Of a stretch of 35,632 bases of DNA, positions 10,862-19,041 are shown piece after piece. Both the position numbers and the translations under genes were made by a program. The notes below the pieces were generated by a model. The model was not told where the DNA came from, made no database searches, and saw only the letters and a program-made list of their open reading frames with translations. The DNA comes from Nemertoderma westbladi (taxonomy: Eukaryota > Xenacoelomorpha > Nemertodermatida > Nemertodermatidae). The stretch is taken from assembly GCA_032718475.1 (NCBI GenBank), contig JAUCBJ010003638.1:1-35632 (forward strand), in the 5' to 3' direction. Every line of letters starts with the position of its first letter. Position 1 is the stretch's first letter.

Positions 10862-11050
10862 GAGAGGAGTTGTTACACGTAGAGGGTGTAGGGATAGCAG
10901 AGAGGAGTTGGGACATAGAGGGTGTAGGGATACCAGAGAGGAGTGAAGTTTGTACACATAGAGGGTGTAAGGATAGCAGAGAGGAGTTGGGACATAGAGG
11001 GTGTAGGGATAGCAGAGAGGAGTTGGGACATAGAGGGTGTAGGGATACCT
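10862..11050 (+). repeat. Five-unit outpost of the right-end minisatellite
   Basis: Five units with the same words as the 13-kb array that starts at 22624 (GAGAGGAGTTGG, GGGTGTAGGGATA) and the same variants (GGACATAG and TACACATAG; ATAGCAG and ATACCAG). It lies about 130 bp upstream of the LINE ORF1 start and 11.6 kb from the main array. Confidence 0.95.
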
Positions 11051-11063
11051 ACACGTTTGTGAT

Positions 11064-11230
11064 GGGTTGTGGTTGTGGCTGTGGCTGTGGTTGTGGATGT
11101 GGCTGTTGCTGTGGCTGTAGCTGAGGCTGTGGCTGTGGCTGAAGCTGAGGCTGTGGCTGTGGCTGTGGCTGAGGGTGTGGCTGTGGCTGAGGCTGTGGCT
11201 GTAGCTGTGGCTGAGGCTGTGGTTGTGGGG
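11064..11230 (+). repeat. GGCTGT-type hexanucleotide repeat
   Basis: About 28 imperfect hexamers, mainly GGCTGT with GGTTGT, AGCTGT and GGCTGA variants. It follows the minisatellite outpost almost directly. Frames across it encode Val/Ala/Glu or Gly/Cys runs with no sign of being genes. Confidence 0.95.
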
Positions 11231-11260
11231 AGTGCCTCAGTTCTTAAATCAGAGTCTTAC

Positions 11261-11300
11261 AAATTCGAACGTTAATGAACAAATTCGAACGTTACTGTTC
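11261..11300 (+). repeat. 20-bp direct repeat, two copies
   Basis: Two adjacent 20-bp copies share AAATTCGAACGTTA and differ at a few end positions. It borders the tRNA-like sequence on its 5' side and may be part of the same element. Confidence 0.7.
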
Positions 11301-11369
11301 CATCTTGGTGTAGTGGTTGCTTTGAATTCACATCTCCAGTAGGTCGTGGGTTCGATCCTCACATGGACC
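11297..11369 (+). repeat. tRNA-like sequence (tRNA pseudogene or SINE head)
   Basis: A Pol III A box (TGGTGTAGTGG, 11306-11316) and B box (GGTTCGATCC, 11349-11358) lie 43 bp apart. The T arm is well formed (GTGGG, 7-base loop, CTCAC) and is followed by a 7-base 3' acceptor strand that pairs at six of seven positions with 11297-11303. The total length of 73 nt fits a tRNA. The D stem and anticodon stem do not pair, so no working tRNA or amino-acid identity is called. A tRNA-derived SINE head is the best reading. Confidence 0.5.
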
Positions 11370-11475
11370 AGGGCAGTTTTCGTTCGATCAGCAATAGGCC
11401 TAACTATACAAAATGTAGTATTATTGCCTAGTAACCAATTCATAGCTACTGTATGGTTTTCACTTTGAGACATTT

Positions 11476-11489
11476 CGCCCTCTAGCGGC
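11476..11489 (-). promoter_or_regulatory. CTCF-like site
   Basis: On the minus strand this reads CCGCTAGAGGGCG, one mismatch from the core of the CTCF consensus. Only one copy is seen and such words also sit in many animal repeats, so this is a weak call. Confidence 0.2.
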
Positions 11490-11499
11490 AGACTAGGGA

Positions 11500-12440
11500 A
11501 CTTCAGACTACTATGTGACTCCGCAAAAAGATATAGCCTATATTGTAATAGATACCGACTGGGGGGTCAAAATTAAGTAATAATATATCTAAAAAAGTCT
11601 CAAACATCTTGCCTCATGGCTCGCCCCTCAGAACTCTTAAGCAATATACTGTAGCTTCATAGTTTTTAGGGAAAACTGGTAAACGAGATTTGTTACTTAC
11701 GCATACCTCGCAGACTTAAGTAATTAATTATACAGTAGGTTAGATCGTTTTGAGAGTAGGACCATTGGAAAGAGTCGAATACCCCAGTACAAATAAAATT
11801 AATAAAGATTAACAGGATATAGCTTGTTATAATAAAACATAAATTATAATACAGTAGAACAATTAGGGTTGTAAATAAAAACAAATTCAATAAATTGAAG
11901 ATAAACTGTATATAACTTATGTATTAAAAGAGGGCCTTATTTAATTATGTGCGGTCAGGCGCGCAGGCTGCTTCACAACACAATGTGAAAGAATGCAATC
12001 TATTGCAAACCAGATGTATATTTTAATTTCTCAGGCGATTTGACAATGGTCGTATGGTACATAAAACTACAGTATCTAGTATAGAAATGGTTGAGGATTA
12101 AATATTTTAAAGTTCGTGGCAGCCCCCACCTACGCGTTGACATGCAGTATAACTCAATATAGGATTCAATGGGGTTAGTCATGCTACGTCTAATAAGAGC
12201 CCAAACAGCCTCAGATTATTGAGGGGTTGAACCAGGACCAAACTGGCCCATTTTATTTTCGTGTGAGGGTAATTTATGTTTTGGGCCCCGCTCGCATCTT
12301 TTTATTTCATTCTATCATTACCTACTACTGTATGACAAAAAAAATACAAATGTATTGTATATTTTATCTACTGTAGTACAATCTATTCATCGCGCGTCCC
12401 TATCTGATTGATTTGTGCCAAATTAAATTGCCTTAGGCAA
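11500..12440. other. AT-rich non-coding stretch
   Basis: Nothing recognisable. The short open frames (11693-11890, 12000-12182) are compositional. Confidence 0.5.
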
Positions 12441-12452
12441 CATTATTTGATA

Positions 12453-12482
12453 CGATTAAACAATTAATTAATTGTTTAATCG
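12453..12482. repeat. 30-bp perfect palindrome
   Basis: Two perfect 15-base arms with no spacer (arm CGATTAAACAATTAA), followed at once by a second, imperfect AATTAATTAATT-rich palindrome to about 12511. It can form a hairpin or cruciform. Its role is unknown. Confidence 0.95.
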
Positions 12483-12758
12483 ACCAATTAATTAATTGTT
12501 TAATTAATTAATGACCTACTTAACACCTAAGGTGTGAAGTTGGACCAACTGTCGCCGAAGAGGGGTTCATCTTACTACATCACAATATTATGCACTGGCT
12601 GGTCCTCATGGCGAAAGCAATGGTCAGGTCAGCGGTTCAGGTCAAGTGTCAAGCTAAGGAAGACTAATGGATGTTTCATATACTGATATAGGAAATATAG
12701 GTTTTCTTTTTGGAGTTATTACAGCCCTGGTGACTAACTGAGAAAACAAAACAGGTTC

Positions 12759-12805
12759 TTTATATCAATTTATTTCTGCCACTAGGGCCATCTTCAGGAT
12801 ATAAA
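12759..12805 (-). ncRNA. Hammerhead-ribozyme-like motif
   Basis: On the minus strand, TTTATATC (12805-12798) is followed directly by the core CTGAAGA (12797-12791, fitting CUGANGA). Next come a helix II region (12790-12777; about four pairs with a bulged G and a CTAGT loop) and GAAA (12776-12773). After a very short helix III candidate (AT/AT around two bases) and a T at the cleavage position comes GATATAAA (12766-12759), which pairs perfectly with the first eight bases as helix I. All invariant core positions of a hammerhead are met. Hammerheads with a minimal helix III are known from Penelope-like elements, and the strand agrees with the Penelope ORF. Weak points are the short helix II with a bulge and U rather than C at the cleavage site. 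Confidence 0.6.
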
Positions 12806-13156
12806 TCAAAACAAAACGGACAGAAACCACACCGACTACATACAGTTGCTTATATTTACATACATGTTACAATAAAAAAAATACAAAAATAGGCCTAGGT
12901 AAGTACTGAAGTAACTACAAAAAACCGCAACCAACTACAGAACTACACCACAGCGGTCATGTAGTACTGGTCTAGGTACCGGACCGGTACAGGACCCCGG
13001 GGTGGGGTGCTGCCCAATATCCCCTCCCTTGTAACTACGCGTAGTTCGTAGTTTTAGGGCCTATCCTTCTTTATATTACATATACGTGACAGCAAATTGC
13101 CTAACCAGATCCATTCAAAACAATAGTAGCAAGTAAACACGTTACGTGGGGGCTTA

Positions 13157-13794
13157 TAGTAAATGAGCGTATTTCTACTGTACAAAATACACAATACGGC
13201 CTACAATCTGTGCGTAGTTAAGCCGCACCCTAGTTACAAATGTGACGTATAACATTTAATTAGTATTGGCACCAAATAAATGAAAATATACAGTATGTAA
13301 CATGAAGCGTTCTTTACACTCATTGAGGAGCAAAACAAAATAAAATAAATTAAATATCTCCTACGAATTTTATATAATATGTTTAAAGAACTAAACTGAA
13401 AACCTTGTAAGTATTATATCCATTTAATTAGTATTGGCACCAAAATAAATGAAGATATACAGTATGTAAATTGAAACGTTTTTTACACTCATTGAGGAGC
13501 AAAACAAACTAAAATAAATTAAATTAAATATCTTCTACGAATTTTTATATATAATATGTTTAAGAACTTAAACTGAAACCTTTAAACTAATTTCTAATAG
13601 ATATATTTACAATACCTAAAAATACATCGCAATATACAGTAAATAACTGAAAAACAGGAAGTATAATATCCGCACAAATTTCATATTAAATATTTCATAT
13701 ATATTAATATACTTGCCGACTCCCCCAACCTAGGGTTATCCAATATGTTGCTTAGACGCAAAATATGTAGTAAATGAGCGTATTTCTACTGTAC
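13157..13794. repeat. 26-bp word repeated 611 bp apart
   Basis: A 26-27-bp sequence including AAATGAGCGTATTTCTACTG occurs at 13157-13183 and 13768-13794. The two copies flank the 168-bp duplication, which suggests nested copying of the Penelope downstream region. Confidence 0.85.
13253..13580 (-). repeat. 168-bp tandem duplication downstream of the Penelope ORF
   Basis: 13253-13404 and 13421-13580 are two copies at about 168-bp spacing, differing by scattered substitutions and small A/T indels. Divergence shows that the duplication is not recent. It probably forms part of the pseudo-LTR structure. Confidence 0.92.
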
Positions 13795-13868
13795 CATAGG
13801 GTATATTAGGGTTCAAAAAATATATGTACGTAACAGTTTACTAATGAGACGTTTACTTACGAGCTAGC

Positions 13869-14148
13869 TTCCTTTAAACTAAATTTGGGTATTAAAGCCT
13901 AAATAAATTTACAATACACAGCCCCGAAGCTTTATAATTGGTTTTTTCACGTTCCCAAAAATACGTAATCACATGCGCTTACTTTATGTTACATGTAAAT
14001 GAGCCAGATTCCTTTAAACTAAATTTGGGTATTAAAGCCTAAATAAAATTACAATACACAGCCCCGAAGCTTTATAATTGGTTTTTTCACGTTCCCAAAA
14101 ATACGTAATCACATGCGCTTACTTTATGTTACATGTAAATCAGTTTAT
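13869..14148 (-). repeat. 140-bp tandem duplication just downstream of the Penelope ORF
   Basis: 13869-14000 and 14009-14140 are near-identical over 132 bp with a 140-bp period. They are much more alike than the neighbouring 168-bp pair, so this is a younger duplication. The right end lies about 65 bp from the ORF stop. Confidence 0.95.
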
Positions 14149-14210
14149 ATGATTGATATAATAGTTTCACCACCAAATAAGAGCGGAACCGCTCGGTAAT
14201 TATATGGTGT

Positions 14211-16169
14211 TCAAATTGCGGGTTTAGACGCATTCCATGGCGGTTTAAACCTGTATATGTAATTTGCCTCGGCATGGATCCTACTCGAGTCATCCCTGAA
14301 CCTCCGGAAAGCCGTCACTCTCAGGTTCGATATTGGGCAAGACAGGAAATGCTCAAGAAGGATATACTCGACGTTGTCGCATACATCCGGTTCAGCTTCC
14401 CTTCTGTAAGCCCTCATGGTCGACCTGTGTTTCGACAGTCGTTCCCGCAGGGCTTGCTCGGTTTGACCGATGTAGAAACCTTCACCGTGAGCTGTACACG
14501 TTAAAATATAAAGAACGTTAACCGATAGACAATTGAAAGACCCTGTAATCCCCTCCCCCCACGGAGTTTCTTTAAAGTCCCTCATTGAATTACATGTTAA
14601 ACATCTAGCCCTCCCATACGGTCGGTTCCCCCTCTCCCCCCCTCCCCCCCTTTTCTCTACTAACATATTCCCCAAGTTTCTACCGGGCGTCGGTGTCATA
14701 GTGACGCTGAAACCCTCCCTGTTTAGTGCCTCCCTATGCTGTCTGATGGTATTCCTCGTTGGTCCTGCATAGCGCATGTCCATCGAGAAATATGAGACGT
14801 CCATGTCCCGTTCCTTTTCCACCCTACACCTCCCCGCCCCGGGTTTAAACTTCCCATCTACCGCCAGTCTCCTTAATCTTTCCAACAGTGCCCGTGGATA
14901 ACCCGAAATCAAACAATCTGTCAGATATCTGTCAACGGCGATATTCAACGCCTCCCCCCCTCCCGTGAGTCTGACGTATCTTTGTAATTGGCCCGACACT
15001 ACCGCCTCCAACATCCTTGCACTATGGAAACTCGAATACGGAATCGGTAATTTCCTCGACAAGGGTTTAAAATGCACCCCAGTGGTAATTCGGCCGTCCA
15101 CGTTCCTAGATAACTCCATATCAAGGAAAACTGCTCGTTCCGTCGAAAATTCAACTGTAAAGGCTATTCCCGGAGTCCCAAATACGTTACGACAACCGGC
15201 ATTGTATCGTTCTTTTATATCTTCCTTCTCGCTCGCCGTTAACCGTCCCGCGAAAATTCCTTGGCCGTCATCCACGAACGTGCGGAAGTATAAAGCGCTG
15301 TACAAGGAAATTAAATTAACATGCGAATGGATGCGGTCTACCGCTATAACGGCGATAGATTTACCCGCCGGTCCCCCCATCCCCAATCCCTTAATCAAAA
15401 CATAATATAAACGTTTGTGAGAAAAATACGTATGCTCGATGACGTATTTTAATAATAAAGCTATTTGTTGTATCGAGTAACCAGTTTCTTCGCATAAATC
15501 CTCATTTTCCCTTATCACGGCGTCCACTGTGGCGAGGGCTACTTCGTGCGACACCGACGGATACATATCCACGACGTCTAATGACATAAACGTTGCGCTC
15601 TCCAACGGTTCAGATGGTAGGAAGGATCGGGCCGATGCGGAATCCTTAGTGAAGTGAGGCATACGTTCCAAGAGGGGTTGTATAATGGAGTTCAAAAGTT
15701 TCGCTGGACGTTCCGATAGAGTTCTGCGCGTAGCTATAATTGGTCTCGCTTTTGGTGCTTTGATTCCATCGCCCCAGTCCAACCAGGTGTCGACTTCTTT
15801 GTGATCCTTGAAGAGGGGGTACATATATCCCTCAGATGGATGTCTGGGTACCAAATACCGTTTCAACGATTCATCTTTGATATTCATATCTTTAATAGTC
15901 CTAATTAGGTCGGCGCGAAATCTACTCGTTGGGTCATACTCCAGTTTGCGATAAGTTGATTCGTCGGCTAAAATTCTCTCTAGCTCCGCTTCCTTCACGC
16001 GAGTATCCACGATAATGACGTTCCCGGTTTTATCACCGCGGACGATTGATATGTCTCCATTCTTCTTTAAACCACGGATTTCCCTAAGTTGGTTTGCGCT
16101 AAGGTTTGTTTCGGATGTTTCATCCAATGTTGTATAGAGTCTGATTGGAGATGTGATCATTGTACACAA
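14211..16169 (-). CDS. Penelope-like RT with C-terminal GIY-YIG endonuclease (652 codons, chimeric N-terminus)
   Basis: The protein has no internal stop. Residues 38-49 hold the N-terminal element motif (ISIVRGDKTGN, DKG-like). The RT palm follows: motif A SLDVVDMYPSV (196-206, Asp198), motif B GLGMGGPAG (261-269), motif C FVDD (298-301) and FLDMELS (348-354). A linker with a C-x2-C pair (RARCLTC, about 521-526) leads to the GIY-YIG nuclease: LYILTC (553-558), GFYIGQTEQALRERLSKH (564-581), and a conserved Glu-His near 605-607. Penelope enzymes nick DNA with the GIY-YIG domain and extend from it with the RT. Residues 1 to about 13 are not Penelope: they come from an adjacent RTE fragment, so the listed ATG is fortuitous. 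The usual 100-200 N-terminal residues are lacking, hence a truncated copy. The RT/nuclease open frame is otherwise strikingly well kept. Confidence 0.9.
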   Translation of the reverse strand: MCTMITSPIRLYTTLDETSETNLSANQLREIRGLKKNGDISIVRGDKTGNVIIVDTRVKEAELERILADESTYRKLEYDPTSRFRADLIRTIKDMNIKDESLKRYLVPRHPSEGYMYPLFKDHKEVDTWLDWGDGIKAPKARPIIATRRTLSERPAKLLNSIIQPLLERMPHFTKDSASARSFLPSEPLESATFMSLDVVDMYPSVSHEVALATVDAVIRENEDLCEETGYSIQQIALLLKYVIEHTYFSHKRLYYVLIKGLGMGGPAGKSIAVIAVDRIHSHVNLISLYSALYFRTFVDDGQGIFAGRLTASEKEDIKERYNAGCRNVFGTPGIAFTVEFSTERAVFLDMELSRNVDGRITTGVHFKPLSRKLPIPYSSFHSARMLEAVVSGQLQRYVRLTGGGEALNIAVDRYLTDCLISGYPRALLERLRRLAVDGKFKPGAGRCRVEKERDMDVSYFSMDMRYAGPTRNTIRQHREALNREGFSVTMTPTPGRNLGNMLVEKRGGGGERGNRPYGRARCLTCNSMRDFKETPWGEGITGSFNCLSVNVLYILTCTAHGEGFYIGQTEQALRERLSKHRSTMRAYRREAEPDVCDNVEYILLEHFLSCPISNLRVTAFRRFRDDSSRIHAEANYIYRFKPPWNASKPAI

Positions 16170-16400
16170 TGAACCCGGCGCATCATTCTAGTGAAAGTGT
16201 CATCCATAGATTTGGTATCCTCTGCAGTTAGAAGCCAGCAAAGACTCCCATATACGAGTACTGGTTCTACTGCTGCTTTAAAGAGAATCGAACCTTTAGA
16301 TTCCGTTTTATCTTTAGACTCCCTATTTTTATAACTGTTTGCGCTGTCTGGATTGTGGTCATCCTGACACACCTGCTGTTGGAATCTAATTCATGTTCAC
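16133..16400 (-). pseudogene. RTE-type LINE ORF2 fragment A (RT thumb region)
   Basis: It encodes LKVRF..., 'AAVEPVLVYGSLCWLLTAEDTKSMDDTFTRMMRRVHC', then, across a small shift, 'TSPIRLYTTL'. This is a diverged copy of the same part of fragment B (17260-17083), with nucleotide similarity from about 16133 to at least 16290. The block belongs to the RT C-terminal region of RTE-type LINEs. The Penelope element is fused to it at about 16132/16133. Confidence 0.75.
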
Positions 16401-16690
16401 CATCTTCCGTCAGCATTGATTGCTCGTCATTTACCCCGCTATTGATTGCCATAGAATCCGGTAGAGTATCATACTCAAGATTGATGCTATGAGAATCCGT
16501 AGGCCTAAGAGATAAAACAATCCCTACCCAATTAATATTGGCTCAACACTTTCTACAATTACCGATTGAAGTCCTGTGCCATCATCATCTCTGATATTGT
16601 TGTTGTAGGCTTCTAAAACAGATAAATCTCGATTCGTCATTGCTTCACCATGAACATCTTCGCTACACTCACTACTGATTGAACATAGCT
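16400..16690 (-). pseudogene. Acidic coding-like segment, possible 3' part of the decapeptide-repeat gene
   Basis: At 16683-16657 one repeat word of the decapeptide minisatellite is present (VQSVVSVA). After a likely one-base loss an open frame reads 'EDVHGEAMTNRDLSVLEAYNNN...' to a stop near 16531, and a second frame reads '...TDSHSINLEYDTLPDSMAINSG...' (about 16500-16385). Both are acidic and look coding. No family is recognised. The repeat word also appears on the far side of RTE fragment B (18050-18145), so this segment and the one at 18050-18413 were probably one sequence before the insertion. Confidence 0.4.
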
Positions 16691-16796
16691 AAACTAAACT
16701 CTATAATCGGCCTGTTGCTTTGAAACTGTGTCATTGAGATGCTGGCTTAACAAAAATATTTTGCTACCATCATGCAATCCACAATTGATAAGCCCA

Positions 16797-18046
16797 ATGC
16801 AGGGTGCATTAAGAATGCTATGCCGGCTTGTCAACAAAATTTCACCGCCACAACTCCCTATCCCCCATGACATTCGCGAGACTATTCGCATCTACAAAAC
16901 CAGTGTCCTTTAAGAGGCGTCTCACAAAAGTCATGGGCTGTCAACCATGGTTATTTTCTCCATGGGACTGCCATAGCATAAGATTGTGCACTGCACATGC
17001 TGGTCCTCACTGGGAAAATAATCTCCTGCAAAGCGGATGCGGCTTTGTTCAATTGTCAAGCTTGGGGGAACCAATGAGACACCTCCAATGTTATATAATG
17101 TCTGATTGGAGATGTGTGTGCATTGTACTTGACACAATGAACCCGGCGTAGCATTCTTGTGAATGTGCCATCCAGAGATTTGGTGTCCTCAGCAGTTAGA
17201 GCCAAGCATGGACTCCTATAGAGGAGTACTGGAACTACTGCTGCTCTAAATAATCGGACCTTAAGTTTCAGATTAATTCTCTGTGACTTCCAAATCCTGG
17301 AAAGCCTATTCAAGGCTGCCCAGGCCTTTCCCTTACGTATTCGAAGGTCCGATGATCCCAAGTAACAGAAGTCGTCCACATGCACAAGCATACCATTCTT
17401 TGAGGTTATGCACATACGAACAGATATTTCCTGAGGACTTTCAAAATTAACTGTTAAAATTTTGGCCTTCTTGAGTTAACAGAAAGACCAACACTTGAAG
17501 CAGCCTGTTCTAATGAGGTGAGGAGCTGTTCGGCTCCTTCTAGTGATTCTGAGTGTACTCCTAATTCATTAGCAAAGTCTAGATCAGTTAGGTACTTGGC
17601 AGGATTTCCTCGACTTCTTGAGCCAGTAGATAGAGGTACCATCACCCCATCATCATTATGATGATCTAAGGACATTAGTAGAACATAGTCAACCACAATT
17701 ATGAACAAGAATGGCGCAAGTGTTTCACCCTGGACGACTCTCCATAACATTTCGAATGGTTCTGTCTCACTGTCAACAGTTACTGTTGACGGTTGACTTG
17801 AAAAATAGAACAAATGTCTTTGAACCATCTTACTAATCTGATTGCTGCAAAAATTCCATCAGAAATCCCATATAATGAAAGTATGCTGAACATACGTGAG
17901 CGAGAGACTGAATCAAAGGGCTTGACGAAGTCAACAAAGCTAACAGCCAGATGTCTGTCTTTCTTTTTGGACAACTCTTCAATTATCCTTCTAAGTGAAA
18001 AAATGGGCTACATGGTCCCACGACCTTTATACGGAACCCAAAGTAT
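16797..18046 (-). pseudogene. RTE-type LINE fragment B, 5'-truncated, with broken RT
   Basis: Pieces in three frames follow the order of an RTE-clade ORF2. First comes a block like '...GRGTM-PIFSLRRIIEEL' with an in-frame stop (18046-17980). Then motif A 'AVSFVDFVKPFDSVSR' (about 17945-17895), motif B region 'VVQGETLAPFLFIIVVDYVL' (17745-17680), a degenerate catalytic box (DLDFANE where active enzymes have FADD), and 'RIRKGKAWAALNRLSRIWKS'. The thumb 'LKLKVRLFRAAVVPVLLY' and the tail 'LKDTGFVDANSLANVMGDRELWR' (about 16920-16850) complete it. The frameshifts, stops and altered catalytic box make it dead. The 5' end is abrupt at 18046, as expected from incomplete reverse transcription. Confidence 0.75.
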
Positions 18047-18413
18047 CTCCAGCTACACTCACAACTGATTGAACATCGTCAGCTACAATCACTACTGGTT
18101 GAACATATCCAGCTACAATGACAACCGGTTGATCATGTGACGGGACTGACGGAGTTGGCAGTATCAGCTCCCGACCGGTGTAGGTTGTACGCGTCGTCAC
18201 GTTTGTAAGCTGCTGGCTGAATGCTGGATACGTTAGGCCGAAGGCCGTTGAAAAACAAAGAGTTAAATTATCAGTGTTTATAATCACAGCGGTTGATAAT
18301 AGCACAGTCTGAATATAATAATATGCAATGCAAAATAACAGTAACAATGATATAGTAACAACGTAATAACGACGGTCAAAAACTATTCCGGTCTCACACC
18401 GTAAGGGAATCAA
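18027..18413 (-). pseudogene. Hydrophobic-segment protein with decapeptide repeats, cut by the RTE insertion
   Basis: The open frame of 128 codons begins just after a TAG, with no ATG (first codon TTG), so the true start or a preceding exon lies elsewhere; a TTAG at the border could be a splice acceptor. Residues about 15-45 are strongly hydrophobic (VVTISLLLLFCIAYYYIQTV), a signal anchor or transmembrane segment. A Thr/Ser-rich stretch with possible N-glycosylation sites (NLT, NVT) follows, then about three decapeptides of the form (A)GDVQPVVIVA. The last residues (TLGSV) and the stop come from RTE fragment B. The function is unknown; a membrane-anchored or secreted surface protein is an inference. 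Matching sequence resumes at 16683 beyond the insertion. Confidence 0.4.
18050..18145 (-). repeat. 30-bp decapeptide minisatellite, block 1
   Basis: Three 30-bp units, each encoding a GDVQPVVSVA-like decapeptide on the minus strand. A related single word is at 16657-16683, and a longer block at 18797-18968. Confidence 0.85.
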
Positions 18414-18420
18414 CTAACTC

Positions 18421-18796
18421 AACTAACTAATAATCAGTGATTACAAGAGTTATATCATTGACACATATTGGTTTTAGCCCTACACTACTGGGCAGCCTCT
18501 AATACCCAATGGATGCGCTCTTGTCCTCCCCAATGTGCTTTCCTGCCCGCTATTGGCTTATATACTAATTGTCACTTCGCCACTCCCTGTTGGTGTTACC
18601 CCTTGGTGCTAGCCTCACTAGCTGGTTTCTCCCTCTGAGTTGGTTTGACCTCTCACCTCTCTCTGTGGCTTACGGCGTGTATCCCCCCCCCCCCCCCCCC
18701 CCCAGTTGGTTATGAGGTGAGATTATTATTGGTCATCTCACATCGTCAGCTATATTTGTAAAATGCCACTAGTCCCTTTTTCGGTGGGTAGTGCAT
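18421..18796. other. Non-coding stretch with a poly(C) tract
   Basis: No gene seen. It is pyrimidine-rich on the plus strand from about 18500 and includes a 21-base C run at 18683-18703. Confidence 0.5.
18683..18703 (+). repeat. Poly(C) tract, 21 bases
   Basis: Uninterrupted C21. The complementary G run can form quadruplexes, and such tracts are prone to length errors in sequencing. Confidence 0.95.
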
Positions 18797-18968
18797 GTAA
18801 TTGAATTCACTACCAGTTGAACATCTCCAGCTATACTCACTACCGGTTGAACATCTCCAGCGACACACACAACCGGTTGAACATCTCCAGTTACACTCAC
18901 TACCACTTGAACAGCTCCAGTTACACTCAGTTCTGGTTGAACATCTTCAGCTACACTCACTACTAGAG
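18797..18968 (-). repeat. 30-bp decapeptide minisatellite, block 2 (six units)
   Basis: Six 30-bp units in one frame on the minus strand: variants of AEDVQPELSV, TGAVQVVVSV, TGDVQPVVCV, AGDVQPVVSI and so on, ending in a basic tail (THRKRD) and a stop at about 18769. The units differ mainly at third positions and by conservative changes. The frame is closed by a TAG a few codons upstream of the block (near 18980), so it is not a full gene here. Confidence 0.85.
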
Positions 18969-19041
18969 GATATCTACAGCTCTATAAAGTAACTTGTAAT
19001 GGTCCAGTAGACTTGTAAATAATCTTGTACTTTGGAAGTCT

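Larger units (their letters stand above)
12700..16132 (-). mobile_element. 5'-truncated Penelope-like element with downstream duplicated segments
   Basis: On the minus strand the order is RT plus GIY-YIG ORF (coding part about 16132-14211), two different tandem duplications (14148-13869 and 13580-13253), and a hammerhead-like fold at 12805-12759. Penelope-like elements often carry partly duplicated ends (pseudo-LTRs) and hammerhead motifs, so I group these parts. The N-terminal part of the usual protein is missing, so the element is truncated. The lower boundary near 12700 is approximate; the ribozyme part could belong to a second Penelope fragment. Confidence 0.65.

Noticed and set aside
11297-11369. 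Functional tRNA gene
   Set aside because: The D and anticodon stems do not pair, so no anticodon can be assigned.
14965-15405. 146-codon plus-strand frame inside the Penelope ORF
   Set aside because: Antisense shadow of the RT domain, with no independent features.
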